Source: an uncultured Clostridium sp. (GTDB lineage: Bacteria > Bacillota > Clostridia > Lachnospirales > Lachnospiraceae). From it: 16,188 nucleotides of DNA. The position numbers were made by a program, and so were the translations under genes. This document shows, piece by piece, positions 1-7,659 of the stretch; position 1 is the stretch's first letter; each line of letters starts with the position of its first letter. Below the pieces are notes generated by a model that was given only the letters and a program-made list of their open reading frames with translations, was not told the DNA's origin and ran no database searches. The stretch covers positions 1-16,188 of the forward strand of contig USBM01000020.1 in the NCBI GenBank assembly GCA_900552885.1, given 5' to 3'.

Positions 1-34
1 AGTATAAAGTGCCTTTTGACACAAGAAAAAAAGA

Positions 35-48
35 TAGACATTTGTCTA
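35..48. other. short palindrome upstream of glgB promoter
   Basis: TAGACA (35-40) and TGTCTA (43-48) form a perfect 6-bp inverted repeat around TT. It lies about 20 bases upstream of the -35 box of the glgB promoter, where an activator or repressor could bind. A TTGACA hexamer at 16-21 lies nearby but has no partner -10 box. The palindrome is short enough to be chance, and there is no recognisable regulator motif. Confidence 0.25.
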
Positions 49-66
49 AAAACGTGGGATTATTCA

Positions 67-95
67 TTTACAGAAAAGGGTAAAAGTGGTATGAT
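67..95 (+). promoter_or_regulatory. sigma-A promoter for glgB
   Basis: TTTACA (67-72) and TATGAT (90-95) are separated by exactly 17 bases, with an extended -10 TGG at 87-89. Transcription would start near 102, giving a leader of about 30 bases that carries the ribosome site AAAGGGAGG (118-126), five bases before the ATG at 132. Confidence 0.75.
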
Positions 96-131
96 ATTTC
101 GTAGAGAAGATGCGATTAAAGGGAGGTTTTT

Positions 132-2435
132 ATGAACGTTAAGATTGAACAGTGGATGAATTGGATTTTGTATGATGAATTGATGGAGGGTAAGTGTAAT
201 GCACCGAAGCAATTGCTAGGTAATCATGATTATGGAGAAGGTCAGATGATCACGGCATATAAGCCGCATTCGGTTAACTGTAAGGTGATTGCACCGGCGG
301 GTAAGACGGAATACGAGATGGAGAAAGTGGATGACAATGGGTTCTATGCATTATATCTTCCAAAGAAGAAGTTTGTGGGATCGAAGTATCGTCTGGTGAC
401 GAACTATCAGGATGGCTCGACTGTTATATCTGCAGATCCATATAGCTTTGAAAATCAGATTGGATCTATGGATGTATACTTATTCTCAGAGGGTAATCAT
501 TGGGAGATATATAAGAAGTTAGGCGCACACCCAATGAAGTTAGATGGTGTGTCAGGTACTTATTTTGCTGTATGGGCACCTCATGCAAGAAGAGTATCCG
601 TTGTTGGAGACTTTAATATGTGGGATGGCGCGTTGCATCCGATGCATTTGATCGGATCTTCAGGAATCTATGAATTGTTTATTCCGGATGTAGGTGAGGA
701 TGCAGTTTATAAGTTTAATATTCTGACACGGTACGGAGAAGAGATCTATAAAGCGGATCCGTTTGGTAATTGCGCACAGTTCCGTCCGGACAATGCTAAT
801 GTAGTTAAGGATATTACAAAGTATCGATGGAAAGATTCTACATGGATGGAGAATCGTAAGACAGTTACAAGAAATGACGCAATGCGTAAACCAATGAATA
901 TATATGAGATGCATCTTGGTTCGTGGAAGAAGAAAGTTGAAGACGACGAGAATGGATTCTTTTCTTATCGGGAATTAGCTCCGATGGTTGCAGACTATGT
1001 GAAGGATATGGGGTATACTCATATTGAGTTAATGGGAATTGCGGAGTATCCATTTGATGGTTCCTGGGGATATCAGGTGACAAATTACTATGCACCGACA
1101 AGACGATATGGTGATCCAGAGGATTTTATGTATTTTGTGGATTATATGCATAAGAATGGAATCAGTGTAATCCTTGACTGGGTTCCTGCTCATTTCCCAA
1201 GAGATGCACATGGACTTGGTAAGTTTGATGGAATGCCATTATTTGAACATCCGGATTCTAGAAGGGGAGAACATCCGGATTGGGGAACTTATATTTTTGA
1301 CTTTGGACGGAATGAGGTATCGAACTTCCTGATCGCCAATGCGGTATTCTGGGCAAAGGAATATCATATCGATGCACTTCGTGTGGATGCGGTAGCTTCT
1401 ATGCTATATCTTGATTATGGTAAGCAGGATGGCAACTGGCTGCCGAATGAAGATGGTGGTAATGAGAATTACGACGCTATCAAGATGCTGATGAAACTTA
1501 ACAAGACAATTGAGGAGTTAGAGCCGGGGGTATTTGTAATTGCAGAAGAATCTACTTCCTGGGCAGGGGTTACCGCACCGGTTTCTATGGACGGATTAGG
1601 ATTCATGTTCAAGTGGAATATGGGTTGGATGAATGATTTCTTAGAGTATATGAAGTTAGACCCATATTTCAGACAGTTCAATCATAACCGATTAACATTC
1701 AGCTTGATGTATGCATATTCAGAGAACTTTATTCTCGTGATCTCGCATGATGAAGTGGTACATCTGAAGTGTTCAATGATCAATAAGATGCCGGGATTGC
1801 ATGATGACAAGTTTGCGAATCTGCGAACCGCTTATGGTTTCATGTATGGACATCCAGGTAAGAAGTTATTATTCATGGGTCAGGAATTTGCGCAGCTTAG
1901 AGAATGGAGTGAGGTAAGAAGTCTGGACTGGTATCTGTTAGATGGTGAGGATGCAGCAAGTCATAAGGGTATTCAGAATTATGTGAAAGCGCTGAATCAT
2001 TTATATAATACATATGATGCATTCTATTATAACGATCAGGATCAGATGGGATTTGAGTGGATCAGTTGTGATGACCCACAAAGCAGTATTGTGTCATTTA
2101 TTCGCCGGGGATCTACGGCGAAGGATCAATTGTTGTTTGTATGTAATTTTACACCGGTTGATCGGGATGGATTTATTGTAGGTGTTCCTTGTCAGGGCAA
2201 GTATACCGAGATATTGAATTCAGATGCAGAAGAGTTTGGTGGTAAAGGCCGCACGAATCCAAAGCCGTTGAAAGCGGAGAATGAGCCGTGGAATAACAGA
2301 GAACAGTCGATCACAATGCATCTTCCACCATTATCAGTTGTTGTATTCCGTTATGATTATGCGGAGAAAAAGCCGGTTGCGAAGGCGTTACCCAAGCAAA
2401 GCACAGTCAAGAAGAGTACACCGAAGAAGAAATGA
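132..2435 (+). CDS. glgB: 1,4-alpha-glucan branching enzyme (GlgB, GH13)
   Basis: Cytosolic enzyme of glycogen synthesis that cuts alpha-1,4 glucan chains and rejoins them as alpha-1,6 branches. The 767-residue protein has an N-terminal region (about 1-130), a CBM48-type module around 140-230 (TYFAVWAPHARRVSVVGDFN), then the GH13 barrel. Catalytic residues can be placed by motif: nucleophile D419 in ALRVDAV, acid/base E472 in IAEEST, and D540 in ISHDEVVH; DWVPAHFP at 349-356 is the first conserved barrel motif. The start at 132 is supported by a strong AAAGGGAGG site. The last 23 or so residues (about 745-767) are a Lys/Ala/Pro/Thr-rich tail beyond the usual C-terminal beta domain. No glgA, glgC, glgD or glgP lies beside it, and it has its own promoter and terminator, so it appears to be a single-gene unit. 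Identification is secure. Confidence 0.97.
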   Translation: MNVKIEQWMNWILYDELMEGKCNAPKQLLGNHDYGEGQMITAYKPHSVNCKVIAPAGKTEYEMEKVDDNGFYALYLPKKKFVGSKYRLVTNYQDGSTVISADPYSFENQIGSMDVYLFSEGNHWEIYKKLGAHPMKLDGVSGTYFAVWAPHARRVSVVGDFNMWDGALHPMHLIGSSGIYELFIPDVGEDAVYKFNILTRYGEEIYKADPFGNCAQFRPDNANVVKDITKYRWKDSTWMENRKTVTRNDAMRKPMNIYEMHLGSWKKKVEDDENGFFSYRELAPMVADYVKDMGYTHIELMGIAEYPFDGSWGYQVTNYYAPTRRYGDPEDFMYFVDYMHKNGISVILDWVPAHFPRDAHGLGKFDGMPLFEHPDSRRGEHPDWGTYIFDFGRNEVSNFLIANAVFWAKEYHIDALRVDAVASMLYLDYGKQDGNWLPNEDGGNENYDAIKMLMKLNKTIEELEPGVFVIAEESTSWAGVTAPVSMDGLGFMFKWNMGWMNDFLEYMKLDPYFRQFNHNRLTFSLMYAYSENFILVISHDEVVHLKCSMINKMPGLHDDKFANLRTAYGFMYGHPGKKLLFMGQEFAQLREWSEVRSLDWYLLDGEDAASHKGIQNYVKALNHLYNTYDAFYYNDQDQMGFEWISCDDPQSSIVSFIRRGSTAKDQLLFVCNFTPVDRDGFIVGVPCQGKYTEILNSDAEEFGGKGRTNPKPLKAENEPWNNREQSITMHLPPLSVVVFRYDYAEKKPVAKALPKQSTVKKSTPKKK

Positions 2436-2447
2436 CCGGGTATTACA

Positions 2448-2467
2448 TCCAATGTGGTGTCATTGGA
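2448..2467 (+). other. stem-loop just after glgB
   Basis: TCCAATG (2448-2454) and CATTGGA (2461-2467) form a perfect 7-bp stem with a 6-base loop, 12 bases after the glgB stop. No U-tract follows, so it is not an intrinsic terminator by itself. It could protect the 3' end of the message or be chance. Confidence 0.35.
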
Positions 2468-2504
2468 GAATTCGGCACACTTATATAAGATACATGTGAT
2501 TTTT

Positions 2505-2559
2505 AACAAGAAAAGCGAAGAAACGCTAGGAAATATCGGCGTTTTTTCGCTTGTTTTTT
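2505..2559 (+). terminator. intrinsic terminator of glgB
   Basis: GCGAAGAAACGC (2515-2526) pairs with GCGTTTTTTCGC (2539-2550) over 12 bp with a single G-U pair, around a 12-base loop. The T-rich run TTGTTTTTT follows at 2551-2559. AACAA at 2505-2509 can extend pairing into the first T residues across an AAAA-containing bulge. This separates glgB from typA transcription. Confidence 0.88.
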
Positions 2560-2571
2560 ATGGAAAATTTC

Positions 2572-2600
2572 TTGAAAGCCCTGTTTCTTTGTGCTACACT
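2572..2600 (+). promoter_or_regulatory. sigma-A promoter for typA
   Basis: TTGAAA (2572-2577) and TACACT (2595-2600) are spaced by 17 bases, with an extended -10 TGC at 2592-2594. The predicted start near 2607 gives a leader of about 55 bases before typA. Confidence 0.7.
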
Positions 2601-2635
2601 TGAATTCGTGTGTGAAAATAACGATTGTAGATGGA

Positions 2636-2656
2636 AAGCACAAGGTGCTTAGGAGG
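2636..2656 (+). promoter_or_regulatory. leader hairpin abutting typA ribosome site
   Basis: AAGCAC (2636-2641) and GTGCTT (2645-2650) form a perfect 6-bp stem with a three-base AAG loop. The next base begins the consensus ribosome site AGGAGG (2651-2656), five bases before the typA ATG. The hairpin does not hide the ribosome site but stacks directly against it, which could influence ribosome loading. Confidence 0.45.
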
Positions 2657-2661
2657 AAAAT

Positions 2662-4494
2662 ATGAAGATCAAAAGAGATGATATCCGTAACGTTGCGATC
2701 ATTGCCCATGTTGATCACGGTAAAACAACATTGGTAGATGAACTTCTGAAACAAAGTGGTGTATTCCGTGAGAATCAGGAAGTAGCAGAACGTGTTATGG
2801 ATTCTAATGATATTGAGAGAGAAAGGGGAATTACGATTCTTTCCAAGAATACAGCAGTTCATTACAAAGGGACGAAGATCAATATTATCGATACTCCGGG
2901 GCATGCGGATTTTGGTGGTGAAGTAGAACGAGTTCTTAAGATGGTGAATGGAGTTATTCTTGTGGTAGATGCTTTTGAAGGAGCAATGCCACAGACCAAG
3001 TTTGTATTGAAGAAAGCATTAGAGTTGAATCTGCATGTGATCGTATGTGTGAATAAGATTGATCGGCCGGAAGCACGTGTAGAGGAAGTAGAAGAAGAAG
3101 TATTAGAGCTTTTGCTTGATCTAGAAGCGACGGATGAGCAGTTGGATTGTCCGTTTGTATATGCATCTGCAAAGGATGGGGTTGCTAAGAGAAATATGGC
3201 AGATGAAGCTGTGGATATGGCACCATTATTTGAGACGATCATTGATTATATCCCTGCACCGGAGGGTGATCCGGATGCAGATACGCAGATTCTGATCTCC
3301 ACGATCGACTATAATGAATATGTAGGACGGATTGGTGTTGGTAAAGTTGATAATGGTACTTTGAAGCTGAATCAGGAAGTGCTGTTAGTTAATGCACATG
3401 ATCCGGATAAGTGCAAGAAAGTTAAGATTGGTAAGTTATATGAGTTTGAAGGTCTTGACAAGGTAGAGGTCAATGAAGCCGGTATCGGTTCGATTGTTGC
3501 GATTTCCGGTATTGCAGATCTGCATATTGGAGATACACTCTGTTCGGTAGATAATCCACAGCCAATTCCGTTCCAAAAGATATCAGAGCCAACAATTTCC
3601 ATGAATTTCATTGTCAATAATTCTCCGCTTGCAGGCAAGGAAGGAAAGTTTGTTACTTCCAGACATTTGAGAGACAGATTATTCCGTGAGTTGAACACGG
3701 ATGTGTCTTTAAGGGTAGAAGAGACGGATGATACCGATACTTACAAAGTATCCGGACGTGGTGAGTTACATTTATCTGTATTAATTGAGAATATGCGCAG
3801 GGAAGGATATGAGTTTGCGGTTAGTAAAGCAGAGGTAATTTACCACACTGATGAGAACGGTAAGAAGTTAGAGCCGATGGAGATTGCATATATTGATGTT
3901 CCGGAAGAATTTTCCGGTACAATCATCAGTATGTTGAATGAACGGAAAGGCGAGCTGCAGGCAATGACCCCGGCTCATGATGGAACGGTTCGGTTAGAGT
4001 TTAATATTCCGGCTCGTGGTTTGATTGGTTTTCGTGGAGATTTCATGACCTCTACCAAGGGAACGGGTATTATTAACACGATCTTTAATGGATATGGTCC
4101 GTATAAGGGAGATATGATGTATCGTAATCAGGGTTCTCTGATCGCATTTGAATCAGGTACTTCTATTACGTATGGTTTATATAATGCACAGGATCGGGGA
4201 ACGTTGTTCATTGGACCTGGTGAGGAAGTATATGCCGGTATGGTTATTGGACAGACTGGTAAGGCAGAAGATATTGAGATCAATGTCTGCAAGGCAAAAC
4301 ATTTGACGAATACCCGTTCTTCCGGTGCAGATGATGCTTTGAAGCTGACACCGCCAAGAGTATTAAGCTTAGAGCAGGCGTTAGAGTTCATCGATACGGA
4401 TGAGTTGTTGGAGATTACACCGGAACATATTCGTATTCGCAAGAAAATATTAGACCCAACGCTTAGAAAACGTTCTAAGATCAATAACAAATAG
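2662..4494 (+). CDS. typA: translational GTPase TypA/BipA
   Basis: Ribosome-associated GTPase of the EF-G/LepA superfamily, linked in other bacteria to 50S subunit assembly, low-temperature growth and stress adaptation. The 610-residue length is normal for the family. GTPase motifs are all present: G1 AHVDHGKTT (15-23), the switch I segment DSNDIERERGITI (47-59), G3 DTPGH (77-81), G4 NKID (131-134) and G5 SAK (169-171). Downstream are a beta-barrel domain II and EF-G-like domains; ARGLIGFRGDFMTSTKGTG and the C-terminal RVLSLEQALEFIDTDELLE-type stretch are characteristic of TypA. The start at 2662 has an ideal AGGAGG site. It is transcribed from its own promoter and is flanked by an inverted repeat on its 3' side that may end transcription. 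Identification is secure. Confidence 0.97.
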   Translation: MKIKRDDIRNVAIIAHVDHGKTTLVDELLKQSGVFRENQEVAERVMDSNDIERERGITILSKNTAVHYKGTKINIIDTPGHADFGGEVERVLKMVNGVILVVDAFEGAMPQTKFVLKKALELNLHVIVCVNKIDRPEARVEEVEEEVLELLLDLEATDEQLDCPFVYASAKDGVAKRNMADEAVDMAPLFETIIDYIPAPEGDPDADTQILISTIDYNEYVGRIGVGKVDNGTLKLNQEVLLVNAHDPDKCKKVKIGKLYEFEGLDKVEVNEAGIGSIVAISGIADLHIGDTLCSVDNPQPIPFQKISEPTISMNFIVNNSPLAGKEGKFVTSRHLRDRLFRELNTDVSLRVEETDDTDTYKVSGRGELHLSVLIENMRREGYEFAVSKAEVIYHTDENGKKLEPMEIAYIDVPEEFSGTIISMLNERKGELQAMTPAHDGTVRLEFNIPARGLIGFRGDFMTSTKGTGIINTIFNGYGPYKGDMMYRNQGSLIAFESGTSITYGLYNAQDRGTLFIGPGEEVYAGMVIGQTGKAEDIEINVCKAKHLTNTRSSGADDALKLTPPRVLSLEQALEFIDTDELLEITPEHIRIRKKILDPTLRKRSKINNK

Positions 4495-4510
4495 AATATC
4501 GGATCCGGAC

Positions 4511-4575
4511 AAGGCGGCCTGTTTACCAAATGCTTGAAATGTAGTATAATTAGCATTTAGTGGACAGGTCGGTTT
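4511..4575. repeat. long imperfect inverted repeat spanning operon promoter
   Basis: CCTGTTTACCAAATGC (4518-4533) faces GCATTTAGTGGACAGG (4553-4568). As DNA 13 of 16 positions are complementary; as RNA 15 of 16 pair if two G-U pairs are allowed. Weaker pairing extends outward to 4511 and 4575. The left arm contains the -35 box, the 19-base centre contains the -10 box, and the right arm covers the predicted transcription start. It could be an operator. In a typA read-through transcript it could be a terminator or attenuator stem, although only a short TTTT run (4573-4576) follows. Confidence 0.6.
4522..4550 (+). promoter_or_regulatory. sigma-A promoter for the acyltransferase-ABC operon
   Basis: TTTACC (4522-4527) is followed after exactly 17 bases by a perfect TATAAT (4545-4550). 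Predicted start is near 4557, leaving a leader of about 100 bases. No other convincing promoter was seen before the ABC genes, so this one probably drives all five genes through 11165. Confidence 0.7.
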
Positions 4576-4583
4576 TGCTTCAG

Positions 4584-4598
4584 GGAAAATTGATTTCC
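4584..4598 (+). other. small hairpin in operon leader
   Basis: GGAAA (4584-4588) and TTTCC (4594-4598) form a 5-bp stem with a five-base loop in the approximately 100-base leader. It is weak and has no U-tract. No known riboswitch was recognised in this leader. Confidence 0.25.
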
Positions 4599-4659
4599 GT
4601 GAAACAGGGCTGTGTTGTGTGGAATGTACAGTTGTAGTATAGATAAGGAATGATTTGGA

Positions 4660-5970
4660 ATGAAGAAGGAAGATAAGAAGGATAGCAGGCTGACGAGAAG
4701 AAGAGAACAGCTTGCCTGGGATAAATTGGATAATACGGCTAATCTGTTTCCGGTGATTGCAACAGAGGATATGACCAATGTATATCGTATCTCAGTAACC
4801 TTGACAGAAGAGATAGACCGGGTGTTGCTACAGGAGGCATTGAATCGGATATTGCCACAATTTTTGGTGTTTCGAATGAGACTCCGAATGGGAATATTCT
4901 GGTATTATTTTGAAGAGAACACCAGACCGGCTCCGATTGTGAGGGAGGAATACTCTCATCCGGGTGCGTATATTGACAAGAGTCGTAATAATCATTATAT
5001 GTTTCGGGTAACTTATTATAAGTGCCGGATCAATTTAGAGGTATTTCATGAGCTGACGGATGGTGCAGGGGGAATTACATTCCTGAAAGAACTGGTGTAT
5101 CAATATTTGCGGTTGCGGTATCCAGAGGAGCTGAAAGATGAGAAGGATAAGATCTCATCCGGAATATTCTTAGACAAAGAGGACAGTTATGTAAAGAACT
5201 TTAAGAAAGGACACAGCAAGGTATACAAGTCTGAGAAGGCGTTTACCCTGAATGGAGAGAGGCTTCCGAAGGGTGAGATGGGTGTTGTACATGGATATCT
5301 TCCGGTTGATGAATTGAAACGTGCAGGCAAGAAATACGGAGTAACGATCAATCAGTATCTGGTGGGTACGTTCGTGTATGCAGCATACAAAGAATATATG
5401 AGAGAACAGCCTTCGAAAGTACCGTTTCGTTGTTGTGTTCCGGTGAATCTTCGGCCATATTATGATTCTCATACGATGAAGAATTTCTTTGCAATGGTAT
5501 TTGCTACGTTTCAGCCGGAGAAGGAGAGTTATACATTTTCTGAGATATTGGAGATTGTGGCACAGAATCTGAAAGAACAGATCACACCGGAGAATCTTAA
5601 TAATATTATGTCTTATAATGTGTCAAATGAGAAGAACTGGATTTTGCGGGCAGTACCACTTGTAATTAAGAATTTTGTAATGAAACAGGTATATGGAGCT
5701 TCGGCGAAGGCAACATCAGCAACGGTTACCAATATCGGTAATATTGAATTGAAAGAGCCATACCGGAGGTTTGTGGAGCATTTTTATGTGACACTTTCTA
5801 TGTCTAAGGGACAGCATATGAAAGGTGGAATCTGTTCTTACAATGGTATATTGACATTTACATTTAGTTCGATATTAACAGATCTTTCGATTCAAAAACG
5901 TTTCTTTCAGACAATTGCAAAGGACGGTGTGTCTGTTGCAGTAGAAAGTAATGGGTCATATTATGCATGA
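4660..5970 (+). CDS. alcohol acetyltransferase-like acyltransferase (condensation fold)
   Basis: Probable cytosolic enzyme that moves an acyl group, typically from acyl-CoA, onto a hydroxyl. The 436-residue protein carries HELTDG at 130-135, fitting the HxxxDG active-site motif shared by condensation domains, PapA/wax ester synthases and chloramphenicol acetyltransferase; H130 would be the base and D134 structural. The opening KLDNTANLFP (22-31), CVPVNLRP in the middle and the ATVTNIGNIEL segment late in the protein resemble the alcohol acetyltransferase family. There is no signal peptide or membrane helix; the N-terminus is very basic. The ribosome site is AAGGAA at 4645-4650. It is the first gene of a tight operon, 17 bases before the next. 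Donor and acceptor are unknown. An isolated condensation-like domain from a peptide synthetase is less likely because no carrier or adenylation genes are near. Confidence 0.8.
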   Translation: MKKEDKKDSRLTRRREQLAWDKLDNTANLFPVIATEDMTNVYRISVTLTEEIDRVLLQEALNRILPQFLVFRMRLRMGIFWYYFEENTRPAPIVREEYSHPGAYIDKSRNNHYMFRVTYYKCRINLEVFHELTDGAGGITFLKELVYQYLRLRYPEELKDEKDKISSGIFLDKEDSYVKNFKKGHSKVYKSEKAFTLNGERLPKGEMGVVHGYLPVDELKRAGKKYGVTINQYLVGTFVYAAYKEYMREQPSKVPFRCCVPVNLRPYYDSHTMKNFFAMVFATFQPEKESYTFSEILEIVAQNLKEQITPENLNNIMSYNVSNEKNWILRAVPLVIKNFVMKQVYGASAKATSATVTNIGNIELKEPYRRFVEHFYVTLSMSKGQHMKGGICSYNGILTFTFSSILTDLSIQKRFFQTIAKDGVSVAVESNGSYYA

Positions 5971-5987
5971 TCAAGGTGGGGTGAAGA

Positions 5988-6677
5988 ATGAATATATGTA
6001 GAAATTGTAATGTAATTATATATGATGACACGGATGTATGTCCGCTTTGCCATAGTGTTTTAGACGAACTGACGAAAGAAGAGATGCAAAGTCCGGTTGT
6101 TGGTCATGGGGCTCCATATCCGGACGTGAGAAAAAGGACAAAAAGGCTTCATTTTGTGATGCGGTTGATCTTGTTTTTATTTATTGTAGGAGAGATTGGT
6201 CTTATTGTTATTAATCGTATTGCAACACCGCATTTCTGGTGGTCGGGGATTAGTGGGATTGCTATGATCTATACATATCTGTCCATGATATATTGGATCA
6301 ATCATGATGCCGGATATGCGGCAAAGATTGGTTTACAGTTGATTCTGACAATGGTATTCTTGCTTGGAATTGATTATTTTACCGGAATGACCGGATGGTC
6401 ATTAAAATGGGCAATTCCGGGAGTGATTCTGTTCGGGGATGCAGTTGTATTTTTTTTAATGATGCTCAACCGGCAGCATTGGTATAGTTATACTTTGTTA
6501 TTACTGCTTATAGCAATCTGCAGTGTCGCAATTATCAGTTTATATTTTTCAGGAAAGATAACAAATGTGGTACTTCCTGTTACATGCACAGCAGTGACGG
6601 GAATATATCTTCTTGGTACGATCATCTTTGGAGACCGGGAGATTACAAGGGAATTGAAACGCAGATTTCACGTGTGA
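5988..6677 (+). CDS. zinc-ribbon, six-helix membrane protein (DUF6320-like)
   Basis: Function unknown. The 229-residue protein opens with a zinc-ribbon knuckle, CRNC (C4, C7) and CPLC (C18, C21), then a basic KRTKR stretch (about 49-53). Six hydrophobic segments follow at roughly 56-77, 85-104, 113-130, 139-160, 167-187 and 192-214, and the tail is basic (RELKRRFHV). The positive charges suggest both ends are cytoplasmic. From memory it resembles the family called DUF6320, found in Clostridia as zinc-ribbon membrane proteins; this was not checked. The start is supported by an AAGGTGGGGTG ribosome site (5973-5983). It lies between the acyltransferase and the hydrolase with gaps of 17 and 19 bases, so the three are almost certainly co-translated. 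It could anchor or regulate the two enzymes at the membrane, which is inference. Confidence 0.75.
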   Translation: MNICRNCNVIIYDDTDVCPLCHSVLDELTKEEMQSPVVGHGAPYPDVRKRTKRLHFVMRLILFLFIVGEIGLIVINRIATPHFWWSGISGIAMIYTYLSMIYWINHDAGYAAKIGLQLILTMVFLLGIDYFTGMTGWSLKWAIPGVILFGDAVVFFLMMLNRQHWYSYTLLLLLIAICSVAIISLYFSGKITNVVLPVTCTAVTGIYLLGTIIFGDREITRELKRRFHV

Positions 6678-6696
6678 TCAAGAATAGGAGAGATGT

Positions 6697-7659
6697 ATGG
6701 AGGACAGAATCAGTATACGCGGAAGAACTGCACGGAAGATGGTGAAGGTAGCGAATCATTTACCACTACCAGGCGGAAAGAATCAGGCTGGACAATTACG
6801 GGCGAGATTATCGCAGAGAGAGAAGATGTGGGAGTGTCCCGAACATTTGCAATTGCAGCAGATGGATATGGAATGGTTTACGATGGAGTTGTTAAGTCGG
6901 AAAGAGAGTCAGGAAGAAGCGGAAGCAAAACGTTCTGCCACAGGAATTATCCTGCAATTGCACGGTGGTGGATATTATGGGAAACTGCATAATACATATC
7001 GTGATATGGCGGGACTTTATAATGAACTAAGTAACGGATATGATGTGTTAAGTGTAGATTACCGGGTTGCTCCGGAACATCCGTATCCGGCAGCGTTAGA
7101 GGATGCACTGACCGCATATCAGTGGATAATAGGACAGGGATATGGAAAAGAAAAGATTATTGTAGCCGGTGATTCTGCCGGTGGTGGTCTGGCACTGGCA
7201 CTTTGTTTGTATTTGCGGGATCATAATATGCCGCTTCCGGCTGGAATTATTACAATGTCAGCCTGGACGGATCTGACGAAAAGCGGAGAGTCCTATCAGG
7301 AGAATTTTGATATTGATCCGATATTTGGAGGTATAAAAGACAGTCTCGTATATCAGGATGGCTACTATAAGGATAGTAATCCGGAGATACCATATATTTC
7401 GCCGGTGAATGGAGATTATCATGGGTTTCCCCCGATGTTAATGCAGGTGGGAGAATATGAGATGTTATTAAGTGATACGAAGACGGTTGCAGAACATGCA
7501 AGAGCTGCGGGTGTCATTGTGAAGGAACATGTGTATCCGGGAATGTTTCACGTGTTTCAGATGGGTTTGCTGCTTTATCCGGAAGCAAAAGAGGCATGGA
7601 TAGAAGTTGGCAGATTTATTCGGTATTTGAGAAAGAAAGAGAAGAAAGAACATGTATAA
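6697..7659 (+). CDS. alpha/beta hydrolase, HSL-type esterase
   Basis: Probable carboxylesterase/lipase of the hormone-sensitive-lipase group, 320 residues. The oxyanion motif HGGG is at 89-92, the nucleophile elbow GDSAGG at 158-163 makes S160 catalytic, and H285 in PGMFHVF is the catalytic histidine. YRVAPEHPYPAAL (122-134) is a hallmark of this family. The acid position falls in VGEYEMLLSD (251-260), where a Glu (E255) stands at the site that usually reads Asp, with D260 nearby. The first 80 residues, rich in Arg, Lys and Gln, would form the cap. There is no signal peptide, so it is probably cytosolic. The ATG at 6697 follows AGGAG (6686-6690) with suitable spacing. Its stop overlaps the start of the next gene by 8 bases. 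It may deacylate products of the upstream acyltransferase; this is inferred from position. Confidence 0.88.
   Translation: MEDRISIRGRTARKMVKVANHLPLPGGKNQAGQLRARLSQREKMWECPEHLQLQQMDMEWFTMELLSRKESQEEAEAKRSATGIILQLHGGGYYGKLHNTYRDMAGLYNELSNGYDVLSVDYRVAPEHPYPAALEDALTAYQWIIGQGYGKEKIIVAGDSAGGGLALALCLYLRDHNMPLPAGIITMSAWTDLTKSGESYQENFDIDPIFGGIKDSLVYQDGYYKDSNPEIPYISPVNGDYHGFPPMLMQVGEYEMLLSDTKTVAEHARAAGVIVKEHVYPGMFHVFQMGLLLYPEAKEAWIEVGRFIRYLRKKEKKEHV

Noticed and set aside
16..21. TTGACA hexamer at the window start
   Set aside because: No -10 box stands at 16-18 bases; the promoter at 67-95 explains glgB better.
2503..2904. 133-codon minus-strand open frame across the glgB-typA gap
   Set aside because: It covers the glgB terminator, the typA promoter and the start of typA; the sequence is Phe/Ile-rich with no recognisable domain.
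4462..4479. 7-bp hairpin (CTTAGAA and TTCTAAG) near the end of typA
   Set aside because: It is inside the last codons of typA and has no U-tract, so it was not called a terminator.
4128..4556. 142-codon minus-strand open frame
   Set aside because: It is a shadow of typA and runs into the promoter region.
4660..5970. Reading the acyltransferase as a stray peptide-synthetase condensation domain
   Set aside because: No adenylation, carrier or thioesterase modules are nearby, and its overall sequence fits stand-alone alcohol acetyltransferases better.
6693..6992. 99-codon plus-strand frame starting four bases before the hydrolase
   Set aside because: The hydrolase frame has full family motifs and better ribosome-site spacing; this overlapping frame has none.
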